A DNA stretch of 64,000 bases from Doris montereyensis (GCA_037039925.1 JAXRKP010000542.1:80001-144000), one strand, 5' to 3'. Numbered from the stretch's first letter, positions 13,063 to 25,184 are shown. The notes: a model not told the origin generated them from the sequence alone. Program-made: numbers and translations.

Positions 13063-13430
<368 letters not shown>

Positions 13431-13479
13431 AAAGAGAATTGAGTGGGAATGACGCTAGAGTGGGAAATTTATTTGTTCA

Positions 13480-13608
13480 ATCAGAATTATCCTTCACTTC
13501 ACCACATGTAGTGATCTGAGGACTAAAAGGGAAAAGTTGAAATACTTGTAAAAGAGTACAAGAGGTAAGACCTACCAGCATCACCTGCTGACAAACCACT
13601 CCAACCTG
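13480..13608 (+). repeat. Dispersed repeat A, diverged copy
   Basis: CACTTCACCACATGTAGTGA, then GTGATCTGAGGACT, AGAGGTAAGACCTACCAGCA and TCACCTGCTGACAAACCACT follow the family order. Confidence 0.6.
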
Positions 13609-15335
13609 TGGGAATCCTGCGATACTATGTAAGGCCAGTGCAGTGTAAGTGAAAGCACAAGAATATTATAGGAGATGAAATCAACAAGACAACACATATG
13701 CACACACACACACACACACTCACACATACATACACACAAACACTTCTTTGGGGTCACTCACATAAATACATGTCAAAATCTCAGACAAGAGAAGAGATCC
13801 TTTGGAGGGGTTCGGGAAGGGGGGGGTGTTAAGTGGTTGATGGGGATATATGCATGACAGAGATATCGATAACAAAACAGGTAACAATGAATAAATATCG
13901 CAAACCTTTCTCGCTTCATGAATCAAATAAACGTACTGTGCTGTTGAGGGGCCAATTTATGTAGAAAAAATCATGTTGTTCAGTTTCCTGAGAATAGGTA
14001 CCAGTAGGCGGTTAGTGATATTAGACAGCACGTTCTTAAACTGCTAATACTGTATTATGTTGATCCCTTCTACACGTCCGCTAAATTCATTTCAATAGCT
14101 CCAAACCTCTCCTCTCTTGGCTTGAGTAGTCTACACTATGTATTGAAAGGTTTACAAAAATTAATACAACAGAAAATATTAACAATAATGAAAAGAGCAC
14201 ACACACAAAAATCTTATTACATTCCAATAATTCCATTTACGCCTTCAAGTTTTGTTTTCTTTTCCATTAATTATTTTTTATACAGTACTATAACGTACTT
14301 TTCAAAATATCCTTTTATCAATGATGATCAATGTGATCATGATTAAAATTACTGTCATCATTATCATCATCAGACATATGACTTTTGGAGTTGGTGGTGA
14401 GTCATTTTATGCTATTGACTCCATGTTTTGGTGGCATTATGCCTGTCTAGTCTTCTCCTTTCACGTTGTCAGACCAGGTATTCCATAGACATCCCCTGTA
14501 TTCACTCTTCTTCTAAAATGCCCTGTGCGATGATTTTGCGGAGACTGGCATGTCACATGGCATGACCGAATGAGATCGGATTGCCTCCCTTGATGATGAC
14601 AGCAACGTGGGGTAAAGCAAAGATAGGTCAAAGTATATACATATTAAAAAATAAGTGAATAAAAAGATCTGTAAAACACACGTTTGTGGATATATTCTTA
14701 CAAGTTTAGGTCAATGGAAATATGCCTAGACTTGATGCCTTTGCACGGCTGACACGAAATAGTACTGAGGCAATAAGCAAAAACAAATAACTAAACGTGA
14801 AAACATGATTACAAATGTTGACCTTTTGTTTCAAATAAAATGGTTACATAAATAAAACATATTATATTGCAAAGTTTAAAGAGCTTGGAACGTAATCACA
14901 TTTGTCCCATCTCCAAATGTGCTGTTCTTCTTTCATGAAACTTATAATAAACAAAATTCATCAGACATTGCAGCAAAGTTCAAAGCAGACAAATTGCTAG
15001 ATAATGGTTAACATCAATCCAATTCCTGTTGACTTGAATTGAGAACAAGCACTACCAATGTGTTCACAATTGATTTATAGATGTAACAAAAATGTGACAG
15101 GGAAAGACGGAAATCATAGAAAAAGATACAGATAAACAGGTTGATTTCAGCTCGACCCTCAGAGAAGATCCGGTTTGAAAACTCATACACACAGTAGCAT
15201 TAGTATTTCATACTTGATGGACGACATAGGAAATGAAAGCCCACTCCCTATGGTTTTTGATCCTATTTTTAACATTGGCTGAATTTACTTCTTTCACATC
15301 GAAATATACAAACTTCATTTTCACTCTTTCTTTCC
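13609..15335. other. Unassigned AT-rich intergenic stretch
   Basis: No gene recognised. It contains a short CA tract (13,700-13,722), a G-run near 13,820, and otherwise unique AT-rich DNA. Short open frames show no family motif. Confidence 0.5.
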
Positions 15336-15345
15336 TAGAGCTAAA

Positions 15346-15420
15346 GGCACCACTAGCTCAGTTGGTAAGGAGTCCGGCTACCATTCAGGAAACCCAGTTC
15401 GATCCCGTCAGTGCATATCT
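15346..15420 (+). repeat. tRNA-like SINE head
   Basis: Contains a box A-like TAGCTCAGTTGGTAAGGAG and a box B-like AGTTCGATCCC with tRNA spacing. The acceptor stem does not close properly and there is no convincing anticodon arm. A tRNA-derived SINE head or pseudo-tRNA is more likely than a functional tRNA gene. Confidence 0.5.
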
Positions 15421-15429
15421 TTCATACGC

Positions 15430-16050
15430 TCTTCCAGACCCAGGAGCAAATGAGTAGCTACTGTCCTATTAAGACACAGGGGATACTGAAGTGGGGGTGG
15501 AAAGCACTGGCAAATTACCACATTATGTCGTATGCCCACAAAATAATCAGGAATCCACTCATGATTACACAAAGAAAATTGATAGGAAATGTATTCTTTT
15601 TCAACTCAAATTTCATATGAGAAATGTTTTAAAATAAGCTATAAAATATAGAAAAATTCTTGTTATAGGGATGTACCTTTTTTCATAAAGGAGGGGAGAA
15701 GGGAGGTGTTTTTAAAAGAGACAAAAAAATGGAACGGTGATTTTGGTGCATTTGAAAAAGACGTTAACATGGTGGTAACGCCATTCATGTTTCGTCATGT
15801 CCGAAAACTGTTGGCCCGTCCGGAGTCCTGGACAAAATTCCACAATGGTTTGGGGTTAACTGGATGGATTCAACTGACATCGGCCAGTTGGGACGACCTG
15901 GGCCAATTCTTGGTTGGAAAAGGTTGCTTCTCCTAAAATTACTGCACAAGGAATACAAAAAAATATAAAGTTTATGATAACCCACAAAAAAATAAACTTA
16001 ATGTGTTTTGGGTTCTTTTCTTTTCCATTTTGGGGAGGATGGATAATAAA
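15430..16050. other. Unassigned stretch
   Basis: No gene or repeat family recognised. Short open frames on both strands lack homology cues. Confidence 0.4.
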
Positions 16051-16059
16051 TTTGTTATG

Positions 16060-16405
16060 TTCATGCACCAGAGAATATCGAAACTGTTATGCTGATGCAC
16101 AACAAGATATCAAAATTGTTATGTTGATGCACAACAAGATATCAAATATCAAAATCAAAATTGTTATGCTGATGCACAACAAGATATCAAAATTGTTATG
16201 TTGATGCACAACAAGATATCAAAATTGTTATGTTGATGCACAACAAGATATCAAAATTGTTATGTTGATGCACAACAAGATATCAAAATTGTTATGTTGA
16301 TGCACAACAAGATATCAAAATTGTTATGTTGATGCACAACAAGATATCAAAATTGTTTATGTTGATGTACAAGAAGATATCAAAATTGTTATGCTGATGC
16401 ACTCC
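16060..16405. repeat. 32-bp tandem repeat, about 10 copies
   Basis: Unit is GATGCACAACAAGATATCAA plus AATTGTTATGTT. Copies are nearly identical and lie 280 bp beyond the end of the bZIP gene. Confidence 0.95.
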
Positions 16406-16683
16406 AAATAATTGACATAGAATTTTGAAGTCCATGAAAAGGTTCAAAACAGTTTCAACGCTTTTAGTAGACACCGGCTTCCAATTTCGATCTGTGATCC
16501 TTTTGATACAAGCCACACAAATTTTAAATCTGTTATAGGAATTTGGAATAATTCAATATTAACATTATATATATATGATTTTCGTCCTTTTTAATTGGTA
16601 ACGGACATACAGAACATTAATTTTACAAACGTATTCTCTATAAATGATATCGGATTTGGGATTTTTTCGTTATCCTGGAAAGC

Positions 16684-16820
16684 TTAACAAAAACACAATA
16701 GTTTCTCACAATGTTGTAGCTGGCCAGATGACCTTTGCTGCTGGGTCACCGGGCAATCCTTGTGCGCTAGAAGGAGCGTTTTCAGTTGTGCCACTTCTCG
16801 CGTAGCAGTTTCACGTCATT
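16684..16820 (-). CDS. ATF2: bZIP gene exon 11 (leucine zipper), frame broken
   Basis: After a GATTCTAG acceptor it reads NDVKLLRE, then after a one-base break near 16,794-16,799 continues VAQLKTLLLAHKDCPVT and QQQRSSGQLQH, matching the ATF2 zipper end EVAQLKQLLLAHKDCPVT. Unrepaired, the frame stops within 13 codons. Reading on reaches TAA at 16,684-16,686, a possible gene end. A GTGAGA donor at 16,709 is an alternative, so the extreme C-terminus is uncertain. Confidence 0.92.
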
Positions 16821-17014
16821 CTAGAATCATGTCACATACAAGCAAAATAAATGAATCATTTACACAAAGTTTACCATTTTTAAAGAAACAACTTTCATGT
16901 CACTGGAATTATGTCAAATAAGAATTTACTAAAAATGAATCCTTTAAAACAGTTTAATTAAACAACCTAATCAACACCACTTTGTTTTCAAAGACAAAAA
17001 AAGCAAAAGGCAAC

Positions 17015-17305
17015 CCCGTTCCCTCAAGGCCGTTATGGGCCATAGAGCTGGAGCTTATCCCGGTTTCAATAACGTAATGCTGAACAGGTGATAATAACCC
17101 CTCCTGCAAAAACGCTAGTCTGACGCAGGTTTTACTCTCAAGCTTGTACCCATTTGCACCTGGGTAGAGTGGGGAAAATGCGTGTTAAGTGTCTTTTCCA
17201 AGGAACAAAACATCAGACTTAGTTTTGCTAGGATTTTTTGCTAGAATCAAACCTGGGACCTCATGATCCCATCCTGCAGCCAAACCACTCGGCCACTGCT
17301 GTCAC
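17015..17305 (-). repeat. tRNA-headed SINE, minus copy
   Basis: Read on the minus strand it has GTGGCCGAGTGGTTTGG (box A-like), an AGGTTTGATTCTAGC box B region, a TTCCTTGGAAAAGACACTTA central block and a GGATAAGCTCCAGCTCTATG end. The central block resembles the conserved domain of Meta-type SINEs. It lies inside intron 10 of the bZIP gene. Confidence 0.8.
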
Positions 17306-17654
17306 ATAAAAGACTTCAAAAAGTTTTACAATCCTCAATGAAGAAAGAAAGCAGAAGATTTTGACGGCTTTTAATCCACTCATAAAGGAATCATCATACA
17401 CTACAAATTGGCTTTATAATTCCACAATAATGTGAGTGACATGACTAAAAACTATGCCAGATAACAGAGCAGCAAATTATTTACCATCGTCTACAAAAGC
17501 AAAAACTGAAATTATTTTAGATTTATAAACTCTAGTGACTTTTGATTTTTATTTGATTTTACCCACATCTACAGCTAAGTTGATCTCTGAGTTTGTTTTT
17601 TTTTTAAATTAAATTTTGCACGTGCTGACCAGTAAAAAAGAGTCTAGGGATTGT

Positions 17655-17915
17655 TATCGTGACATTTGCGGCCTAATGATTAGACTGCCACACTTGAGAT
17701 CATGAGTTACTGGGCTCGGTTCCTGGCAATGAGAGATTCCAACATTGTGTTCCTTGGGAAAGACACGTAACACACAATTCCCCACTGGACCCTACCGCAA
17801 GTGGGTACCAGTACCAGCGCCCAAGAGGTGAAGTATGATCACCAGCTTCGATTCCCACTAACGGAAACAGGGACTACGTCCGGCTCTGTGAGCCACAACA
17901 GCCTTGAGAAAATGT
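17655..17915 (+). repeat. tRNA-headed SINE, plus copy
   Basis: GCGGCCTAATGATTAGACTG, GCTCGGTTCCTGGCAA, TTCCTTGGGAAAGACACGTA and a GTCCGGCTCTGTG end follow the same order as the other copies. Located in intron 10 of the bZIP gene. Confidence 0.8.
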
Positions 17916-18099
17916 ATTTTAACTATATCAAATAATCACAATGCTCAAATAAACTAAATTCGCTCTCTATTCCACTAGACTGTGACCATAGAAACTTATT
18001 CACATGAGAGACTAAAAAAAAACCAAACTATTTGTACTTTAAAAGGTTTGTGACAGCCCATGTGATGTTTCTTGTCAGATCTTTATGATTTGTCTGTTT

Positions 18100-18235
18100 G
18101 ATTGGAATTCACTCCAACCACCATATGCAGTAATCTCAGGGTGAATTGAAAGGAAACAGCAAAATGAAGAAAACATGTGAAAGAGAGAAAGAAAAGAAGA
18201 AGGTCCATCTAGCATCACCTGTCAACCACTCACAC
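18100..18235 (+). repeat. Dispersed repeat A
   Basis: TTCACTCCAACCACCATATG, GTAATCTCAGGGTGAATTGA, AAGGAAACAGC and AGCATCACCTGTCAACCACT in family order. Lies 60 bp from the donor side of exon 10, antisense to the host gene. Confidence 0.75.
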
Positions 18236-18293
18236 TATTATTCATCACCCCCCCCCCGCCCATATAAATAATACAAAAGATTTTGATTTTTAC

Positions 18294-18392
18294 CTGCAGC
18301 CTGACATTTTTGTGTTTGACAGCTCATCTGCCTTCTTTTCTAAATTGCATATCCAATGTTTCCTTTTCTGGCGACATCTGGCTGCCGCAGCC
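18294..18392 (-). CDS. ATF2: bZIP gene exon 10 (second half of basic region, zipper start), frame broken
   Basis: Completes the split Arg and reads AAAARCRQKRKHWICNLEKK then ADELSNT. RCRQKRK and LEKKA are the DNA-contact and zipper-start signatures of the family. The usual Ser before RCR is Ala here, and KHWICN replaces KVWVQS. After SNT the frame is off: the phase 0 exit demanded by exon 11 gives VRLQ. The A-run at 18,307-18,311 is two bases too long or one too short; heptad spacing favours two extra bases. Confidence 0.92.
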
Positions 18393-18402
18393 CTGAGGAG
18401 AC

Positions 18403-19155
18403 AATTCATGAGTCCATTAAAAGATCTGCGTCAATCAGAGAACAAATCATGAATCCATTAAAAGATCTGCTATCAACCAGAGAACGACAAGTCATGAATC
18501 CATTAAAAAATCCGCTATCAATCAGAGAACAGCAAGTCATGAATCCATTAAAAGATCCGCTATCAATCAGAGAACAACAAGTCATGAATCCATTAAAAAA
18601 CGCTATCAATCAGAGAACAACAAGTCATGAATCCATTAAAAAATTCGCTGTCAATCAGAGAACAACAAGTCATGAATCCATTAAAAGACCCGCTATCAAT
18701 CAGAGAACACCGTCATAAATCTATTAAAAAGTCTGCTATCAATCAGAGAATGACAAGTCATTTATAAAATGTATTAAAAGATCTGCTATCAATCAGAGAA
18801 CAGCAAGTCATGAATCCATTAAAAGGTCTGCTATCAATCAGAGAACGACAAGTCATGAATCCATTAAAAGATCCGCTATCAATCAGAGAACGACAAGTCA
18901 TGAATCCATTAAAAAGATCCGCTATCAATCAGAGAACAAGTCATAAATCCATTAAAAGATCTGCTATCAATCAGAGAACATCAAGTCATAAATCTATTAA
19001 AAGGTCTGCTGTCAATCAGAGAATGACAAGTCATAAATCCATTAAAAGGTCTGCTATCAATCAGAGAACAAGTCATAAATCCATTAAAAGATCCTCTATC
19101 AATCAGAGAACACCAAGTCATAAATCTATGAAAAGGTTGCTGTGAATCAGAGAAC
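18403..19155. repeat. 45-bp tandem repeat, about 17 copies
   Basis: Unit holds CATGAATCCATTAAAAGATC and TGCTATCAATCAGAGAACAA plus CAAGT, with 39-45-bp variants. It starts about 10 bp upstream (minus-strand sense) of the exon 10 acceptor, so it occupies the polypyrimidine/branch region. Confidence 0.93.
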
Positions 19156-19344
19156 GAGAAATAATTAATCAATTTTTAAAAAGAAGAAGAGGAAAAAGAA
19201 TAGCAACAAAAACAAAAACAGCAGCAATAGAACCACAAGGTAAAGGGATTGAAGAGGAGAACAACAAGAACAATTTATCTATACAATACCCAAGTGTAAC
19301 ACCAAACAAATTTCTAAGTTATGTTAAATGTAGACACTCTTCTA

Positions 19345-20085
19345 CTGAGACAGATGTTTGAATCCATTTTGACACACAAAATTGAATCCATTTTGACACA
19401 CATGATTGAATCCATTTTGACGCACATGACATGACTGAATCCATTTTGACACACATGATTGAACCCAATTTGACGCACATGACATGACTGAATCCATTTT
19501 GACACTCATGGTTAAATCTATTTTGACACACATGGTTGCATCCATTTTGAAACACTTGGATGAATCCATTTTGACACTCATGGTTAAATCCATTTTGACA
19601 CACATGGTTAAAATATATTTTGACACACATGATTGAATCTATTTTGACACACATGATTGAATCCATTTTTTGACACAAGATTGAATCCATTTTGAAACAC
19701 TTGGATGAATCCATTTTGACACTCATGGTTAAATCCATTTTGACACACATGGTTAAAATATATTTTGACACACATGATTGAATCTATTTTGACACACAAG
19801 ATTGAATTCATTTTGACACACAAGATTGAATCCATTTTGACACACAAGATTGAATCCATTTTGACACACAAGATTGAATCCATTTTGACACACATGACAT
19901 GACTGAATCCATTTTGACACACAAGATTGAACACATTTTGACGCATGACATGACTGAATCCATTTTGACACACATGGTTGAATCCATTTTGAAACGCATG
20001 ATTGAATCCATTTTGACACAACATGATAAAATCTATTTTGACACAACATGATAAAATCCATTTTGAAATACATGATGAAACGAAG
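19345..20085. repeat. 24/30-bp tandem repeat, about 27 copies
   Basis: Unit TTGAATCCATTTTGACACAC plus ATGA, with indel variants. A higher-order block of about 175 bp (ATGGTTAAATCCATTTTGAC, AAAATATATTTTGAC, CACTTGGATGAATCC) recurs. Located in intron 9 of the bZIP gene. Confidence 0.93.
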
Positions 20086-20139
20086 TCATGATTAAATAAG
20101 ACAATTTTTTAAGGTGATAAAAATGCTTTGTTTCATTGG

Positions 20140-20262
20140 GATTTACCCTGTCCATCATATGCCGTAATCTCAGTGTGAATTCAAAGGAAACAGCACAATG
20201 AAAGAAAGACATGTAAAAGATTGGGTAAAAAAAGTAGAACCTATCAGTATCCCCCAGCAACC
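20140..20262 (+). repeat. Dispersed repeat A
   Basis: TTTACCCTGTCCATCATATG, TAATCTCAGTGTGAATTCAA, AGGAAACAGCACAATGAAAG and AAGTAGAACCTATCAGTATC in family order. Confidence 0.75.
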
Positions 20263-20331
20263 ATCCGTTATAATAAAATGGATAAAACTACTTAAACGTT
20301 GTCTCTCCGGATGGATACATCTTACTCAGTA

Positions 20332-21135
20332 CAATAGTGACCGCCAAAATGCCCGATGTTTGGGAAGCAGAGAAAATGGGCATTTAGGGGGCGAAACAGG
20401 CATTTAGGCGAAAGTAAGTCGGGACAACAATTTGGGATGAGCTGGAGAGGGGGGGGTGTTGATCACGAAGGGACTTCATCCTCCAGTATGGTGCAGAAAT
20501 TCAATGGGGACATCTGGAAAGCATTTAGCTATTTAGCACTGAGGTGGTGAGCGCGCAGGCAGGTTGACCATCTCTCAACGCGAAGACCCGAAGGTACAAT
20601 AGATACAGTCAATGCGAGACAGAGGAGTCATAAAACTGTTCACACCTTGTCCCTCGATTGTGATGCGTGCCCGTTCTATTAAAAACGCCAGGTGATTGCA
20701 TGTAACTTACGACAGCAAAAAAGAGCCGTGGACTTAGATTCTAATTGCCCAGTGACAAACCAGTGATCCACTGGAACAAAGGTTGTGCTGTACAGTGGGT
20801 GAAGTTATGAAGAGAAGACTGGTCATCTTTTATTACATTACAATGAAGGGTGGTTACAGTGCATGACACATTTGATGGGCATAAGCCACATTAGCGATGG
20901 GATTACATGTATGATAAAAAGAAAGAATATTTAATCAATTACAGATATTTTTTTATGATAATTTGAAGAAAATGATACCTGCAGTTGCCGTTGAGACCGG
21001 GCATTTAGGCAAAGTTTTGGTTTGAAACGGGCCTTTAGAGGAGCAATTTATATAGAAAAATTTAGTCTCACTGATATTGCGGGCATTTAAAAGAGACGAG
21101 CATTATGACGGCGGGCATTTAGGCAGTCACTACTG
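20332..21135. mobile_element. Non-autonomous Tc1/mariner-type (pogo/Tigger-like) element
   Basis: Starts CAATAGTGACCGCCAAAATG and its inverted end reads CAGTAGTGACTGCCTAAATG, giving about 24-bp terminal inverted repeats with three mismatches. Both ends are flanked by TA (20,330-20,331 and 21,136-21,137), the Tc1/mariner target duplication. GGGCATTTAGGC-like motifs recur as subterminal repeats. No transposase is visible in its 804 bp. Confidence 0.8.
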
Positions 21136-21168
21136 TACCATCACTTTCACAATGCAACAAATCGCTAC

Positions 21169-21240
21169 CTGTTTCTTTCAAGGAATTTCCTTCGTCTCTC
21201 TTTGGGGTCTTCCGAATCAGGACTCATTTTTTGTCTTTTG
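21169..21240 (-). CDS. ATF2: bZIP gene exon 9 (first half of basic region)
   Basis: A 72-bp exon, phase 2 in and out, reading KRQKMSPDSEDPKERRRKFL then ERN and a split Arg codon. It matches EDPDEKRRKFLERNR of ATF2/ATF7. Donor is GTAGCG at 21,168. The inner end of a Tc1/mariner-type element lies only 33 bp beyond the exon's 3' end. Confidence 0.93.
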
Positions 21241-21489
21241 CTATTGATGACAAGGAAAACAATATTTTTGAAAATACATGTATAATATAAGAAGAATTAT
21301 ATTTTTGTGATATAAGTTTTGTTTTCCTTTATGTTAATGCACAGTAACCAGGCAGTATATAATAATACTTTTAGTTGGTTTTTTTCTTTCAAATTAAATT
21401 GAGGAAAACTAGGTGATGTCAGTTTATTGATAAGAACATGTCTGATTAGAAAAGACACCCTCCCTTCCTTCTCTCAGCCATATGCCAAA

Positions 21490-21870
<381 letters not shown>

Positions 21871-22443
21871 AAAAGGATTTGTTTCCTGTTTACACTTTCA
21901 TGTTTCATCTTCACTGCTACAACTGTAAAGTTTACCAATGTGACCCTCATAAGTAGTGTTCTATCCATTTTTGTTAATCCTTACCTCTCAGCTAAAAGTC
22001 AATTTGAAATTTCCTACTGCGATGGAAAAATCTCTACTTCAGAAATGAAACACAACCTCCCAGCACAAGAAATAGGTAAAAGCGTATATTTACCTGCAAC
22101 AATCAAACCCTTGACGTTGATAAGCTCAATAAAAAAAAGGATCACTTCACATCGTTATTGAATGGCTTTCTAGTGCACCTCATTGACATGGAATGTGATC
22201 ACACACTTTTTTTAATTTCGCTTTTGGATAAAAAAAATCTTTACGCATTTTTCAAACGGCTTTAGCCCCTTATTCTACATTGTTTCCTTCCCTAGACATC
22301 AATTTCCAACCACTTTCGACCGCTCCAACCTAAATTTTAAAAATCCGACACATTTTTCCGACCTTGCTGAACACCCTGCTTCACAACAAATAAATAAAAG
22401 CATTTTTTTTTTCCTTTTTTTTTACTTTTGCGTGATCTCTTAC

Positions 22444-22697
22444 AGGTCAAAAGAGTATTCAGAGGAATCAGACAGGCTGACGTCTGACCCTGGTGAGTCC
22501 ATCATCATAATGGGGGAACTGTTGGACGGGGTGGTGATATAAACTTGAGTAGAGGTGGTCGCTGCGGCAGCTGTCGGAGCTGCTACTGCTGATGTTGCCG
22601 CAGCGGGTATGAAGGCTGAGTGTGACGGGGAGACAAGAGTCGACTCTAAAGATTTTGCTGTGGGACTCAGCTGATTTTGGAGCTGGGCTTTCAATCT
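22444..22697 (-). CDS. ATF2: bZIP gene exon 8 (RLKAQL block)
   Basis: Follows a TTCCCCAG acceptor and reads RLKAQLQNQLSPTAKSLE, aligned with the RLKAAL block before the bZIP of ATF2. It continues through a Ser/Ala/Thr-rich stretch to DSPGSDVSLSDSSEYSFD and exits in phase 2 at GTAAGA. 254 bp, intact in one frame. A compositionally simple ATG/ATT repeat lies just upstream of the acceptor. Confidence 0.85.
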
Positions 22698-22825
22698 CTG
22701 GGGAAATAATAATGATGATGATGATGATAATGATGATGATGATGAGGGAGAGGATGATGACAATGGTTTTGAAGGAGCAGGAGGAGGAAAATGAAGGAGA
22801 AGAAGTCAATTAAATTCTTGGTTTT

Positions 22826-23130
22826 ACCGACACTCACCACAAAGGTGACCTCAGGGTTTTGGTGGAACACCATGTTTTGACCTGCTGTTGTAAACAGCCA
22901 AGGGATCTTTAACCTGTACAGCCAAGGGATCTTTAACCTGTACAGAGTGTTGTGATCTGCGCACGGACCTTTTTTTTATCATCCGTCTCCGATGGGACTA
23001 GGTGTTCATCTACCTATCTGGGGGGGAGGGGGTCTGAAAAACATCAGTAACTGTTCACCCTGCCAGGGAAACAACCAATTGGTTGAGAAGGCTGACACCT
23101 CACCTCTGGACCACCAAGTCCCCCCAGGAA
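22826..23130 (+). repeat. Dispersed repeat B
   Basis: Has AACAGCCAAGGGATCTTTAA (in duplicate), GTTGTGATCTGCGCACGGAC and CCGTCTCCGATGGGACTAGG. An ACCTCTGGACCACCA end matches the CTCTCTACCACCATG end at 27,310. Confidence 0.7.
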
Positions 23131-23307
23131 AACAAAAAGAAAAGAAAGAAGACAAGGATAAATTACACAATAAAACTGTCTCGGGTCCACAACATTCTTC
23201 CATTAAAGCCTTGCATTGTTTTCATTAACCACAACCACTCAAATACTGACAAACAAACGCACATTAATATACAGTACGTTTGCTTCTGATTGTTTTGTTT
23301 TTTTGTT

Positions 23308-23436
23308 GAAATTTCCCCATTCACCATGTGCAGTGATCTAAGGGTGAATTGGAGAGGAAACAGTAAGATAGAAGATAAGTAAGAGTGGGAGGAAAGAAGT
23401 AGGATCTACCAGTAGCACCCGCTAACTGCCTGCGTA
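23308..23436 (+). repeat. Dispersed repeat A
   Basis: CCCCATTCACCATGTGCAGT, GATCTAAGGGTGAATTGGAG, AGAAGTAGGATCTACCAGTA and GCACCCGC in family order. Confidence 0.75.
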
Positions 23437-23499
23437 TGCTTCTGAAGTAACATATAAGTGTATAGACAAACAGGAGGCAAGGGCTGTCATTTCCTCAAT

Positions 23500-23700
23500 T
23501 TCTTAAGTGAAGGTAATGACACAAGATAATGTGAGAGCCCCATAGGAACAAAGACGAGACAAATACAAGGAATAAACAGAAAATCCTGGCCACCATGGGG
23601 GATCGGACCCGCCGACCTCTGCGTAGGCACCCATCGCCTCGCCATGAAAAGAAAAGGATATCAACCGAGTGTAGTTAGCTCGGTTGGTAGCACTGTTTGT
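23500..23700. repeat. Dispersed repeat D (tRNA-like modules)
   Basis: Contains AATGACACAAGATAATGTGA, GCCCCATAGGAACAAAGACG, an inverted box B-like GGGGATCGGACCCGC and a forward box A-like TTAGCTCGGTTGGTAG. The same modules build the foldback at 42,836-43,260 and a fragment at 26,215-26,265. Confidence 0.65.
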
Positions 23701-24112
23701 CTTTATTTACATTTCTATCTTAGTATCTTACAAGCACATCATTGGCTCATAATTATAAAGTTCTATCTACACATTTGACGTACTTTGGGGTCACAATCAT
23801 ATATCAGATCCACAGTTGTCAATTAGCCCATCTGACAAAAATAGTGGACATCATGTATCACAAATTTTTCTACTACATTTTGTCTCAACTCCACCACGTT
23901 TCCTTCCAGATGAGAAATTTAAAGCATTTTTTTGTCTTCTTCTGAAAATGGTCTGTGGTAGTTATGACAATATAATCCTGAGTTGACAACATGACCCAAA
24001 ACAAAACTCACACAAACCAACGGATCAAAACGCAAAAAAGAAAAAAAAGAAAGGAAAAGAATCAACCCAACAAAATGAGACTGATGAGCAGTGGCACAAG
24101 AGTTGTTCTCAC

Positions 24113-24370
24113 CTGCTTCAACGCATTCCGCTGGGTAGCGTTCTGACCCGCTTGAGCTGCAGACAAGGGTCGCCTTTGGCAGGGGCTGGTTGATGGCGGA
24201 CCTTGCGTATGGGCTTGCAAATTGGGGCTTGTGGAGTTGCTGGGGAATTCCTTTGATCACCTGCGTCTTCTGGGGCTTGGCAGACTGCTGTCCCTGCTGC
24301 GCCTGACCTTGCGACTCCTCCTCTGACCCCAGCTGAAAGTTGTTGATGGTAGCCGGGATACTGATGGGAA
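24113..24370 (-). CDS. ATF2: bZIP gene exon 7 (VPISIPATIN block, Gln-rich), frame broken
   Basis: Joined to exon 6 it reads GQT-VPISIPATINNFQLGSEE, the counterpart of GQTMPVAIPASI, then a Gln-rich stretch. The entry frame would exit in phase 1, but exon 8 must be entered in phase 0. The phase 0 frame at the 3' end reads SAAQAGQNATQRNALKQ, which leads sensibly into RLKAQL. A net change of one extra or two missing bases is therefore inferred around 24,155-24,210. Donor GTGAGA at 24,112. Confidence 0.82.
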
Positions 24371-24417
24371 CTAAGCAGATCAAATAAAAAATACATAGAT
24401 TGAAAATTTTGTTTCTG

Positions 24418-24551
24418 AATTTTAAATTTACCCAATCCACCATATGTGGTGGTCTCTCAGGGTGAATTAAACAGAAACAGTAAGAAAATAGATTAGTGAA
24501 AGAGTGAAAGGAAAGAAGTAGGACCTACCAGTAAAACACGGCAACCACCAA
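24418..24551 (+). repeat. Dispersed repeat A
   Basis: TTTACCCAATCCACCATATG, TCTCTCAGGGTGAATTAAAC, GAAAGAAGTAGGACCTACCA follow the family order. It begins about 50 bp upstream of the exon 7 acceptor. Confidence 0.78.
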
Positions 24552-24559
24552 TATAGATG

Positions 24560-25180
24560 GACTAAAAAACAAAACAAAAATAAACAACCCAAATAAAACA
24601 AGAAAACTTTACCTTTTTCAACACAGATCTCCAGTAAGAAATCAACTTCAAATTTCCTACCTCAACAGAGAAAATCCTTCCCAGGGGTGGGACAGATAGA
24701 CATTTGTATGCAAAGATGTTAGGCCCAACAATTATGAACATTCAAAAATGTTTGGTCTGAAAACCTTCTGTCCTAAAGATTTACCAGATCCCGACTTTTT
24801 CTTTTCATAACCTCCCCCCCCACCCCTCCTACCATTGTTCCGTGTAACTTTTAGATGGAGTTTGTGTGTGTTAATTACTTTTTGTGTTACGAAAAATTTG
24901 ACGAAGAAGTTTGACGAAGAAATCGCAATTGTGTGCAGATAAATAGATCGTTTTTATTTTTTGTGTGCTGTTGTTTTCCACTGGTGTGTTCAGACATTTC
25001 TCAACTGTGTGCACTTTTTTCCCTGATCCCCCTCCCCCTCCCAACCCCTTATATTTCTGAAATTTCACTTTCATTTAAGCTGAAATTCATCTCTAGTCCA
25101 AGAGAATTTCTATTCCCCAGACAGCCCATTTTTTTCCAGATAAAGCCAACATAACCCAAACATGGAAATTCTTTATTTAT
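24560..25180. other. Unassigned intron sequence
   Basis: Intron 6 of the bZIP gene. No recognisable repeat or exon; a few pyrimidine-rich patches only. Confidence 0.4.
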
Positions 25181-25184
25181 TTAT

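Noticed and set aside
15346..15420. Functional tRNA gene
   Set aside because: Boxes A and B are present, but acceptor stem pairing and anticodon arm are poor, and tRNA-derived SINEs abound in the window.
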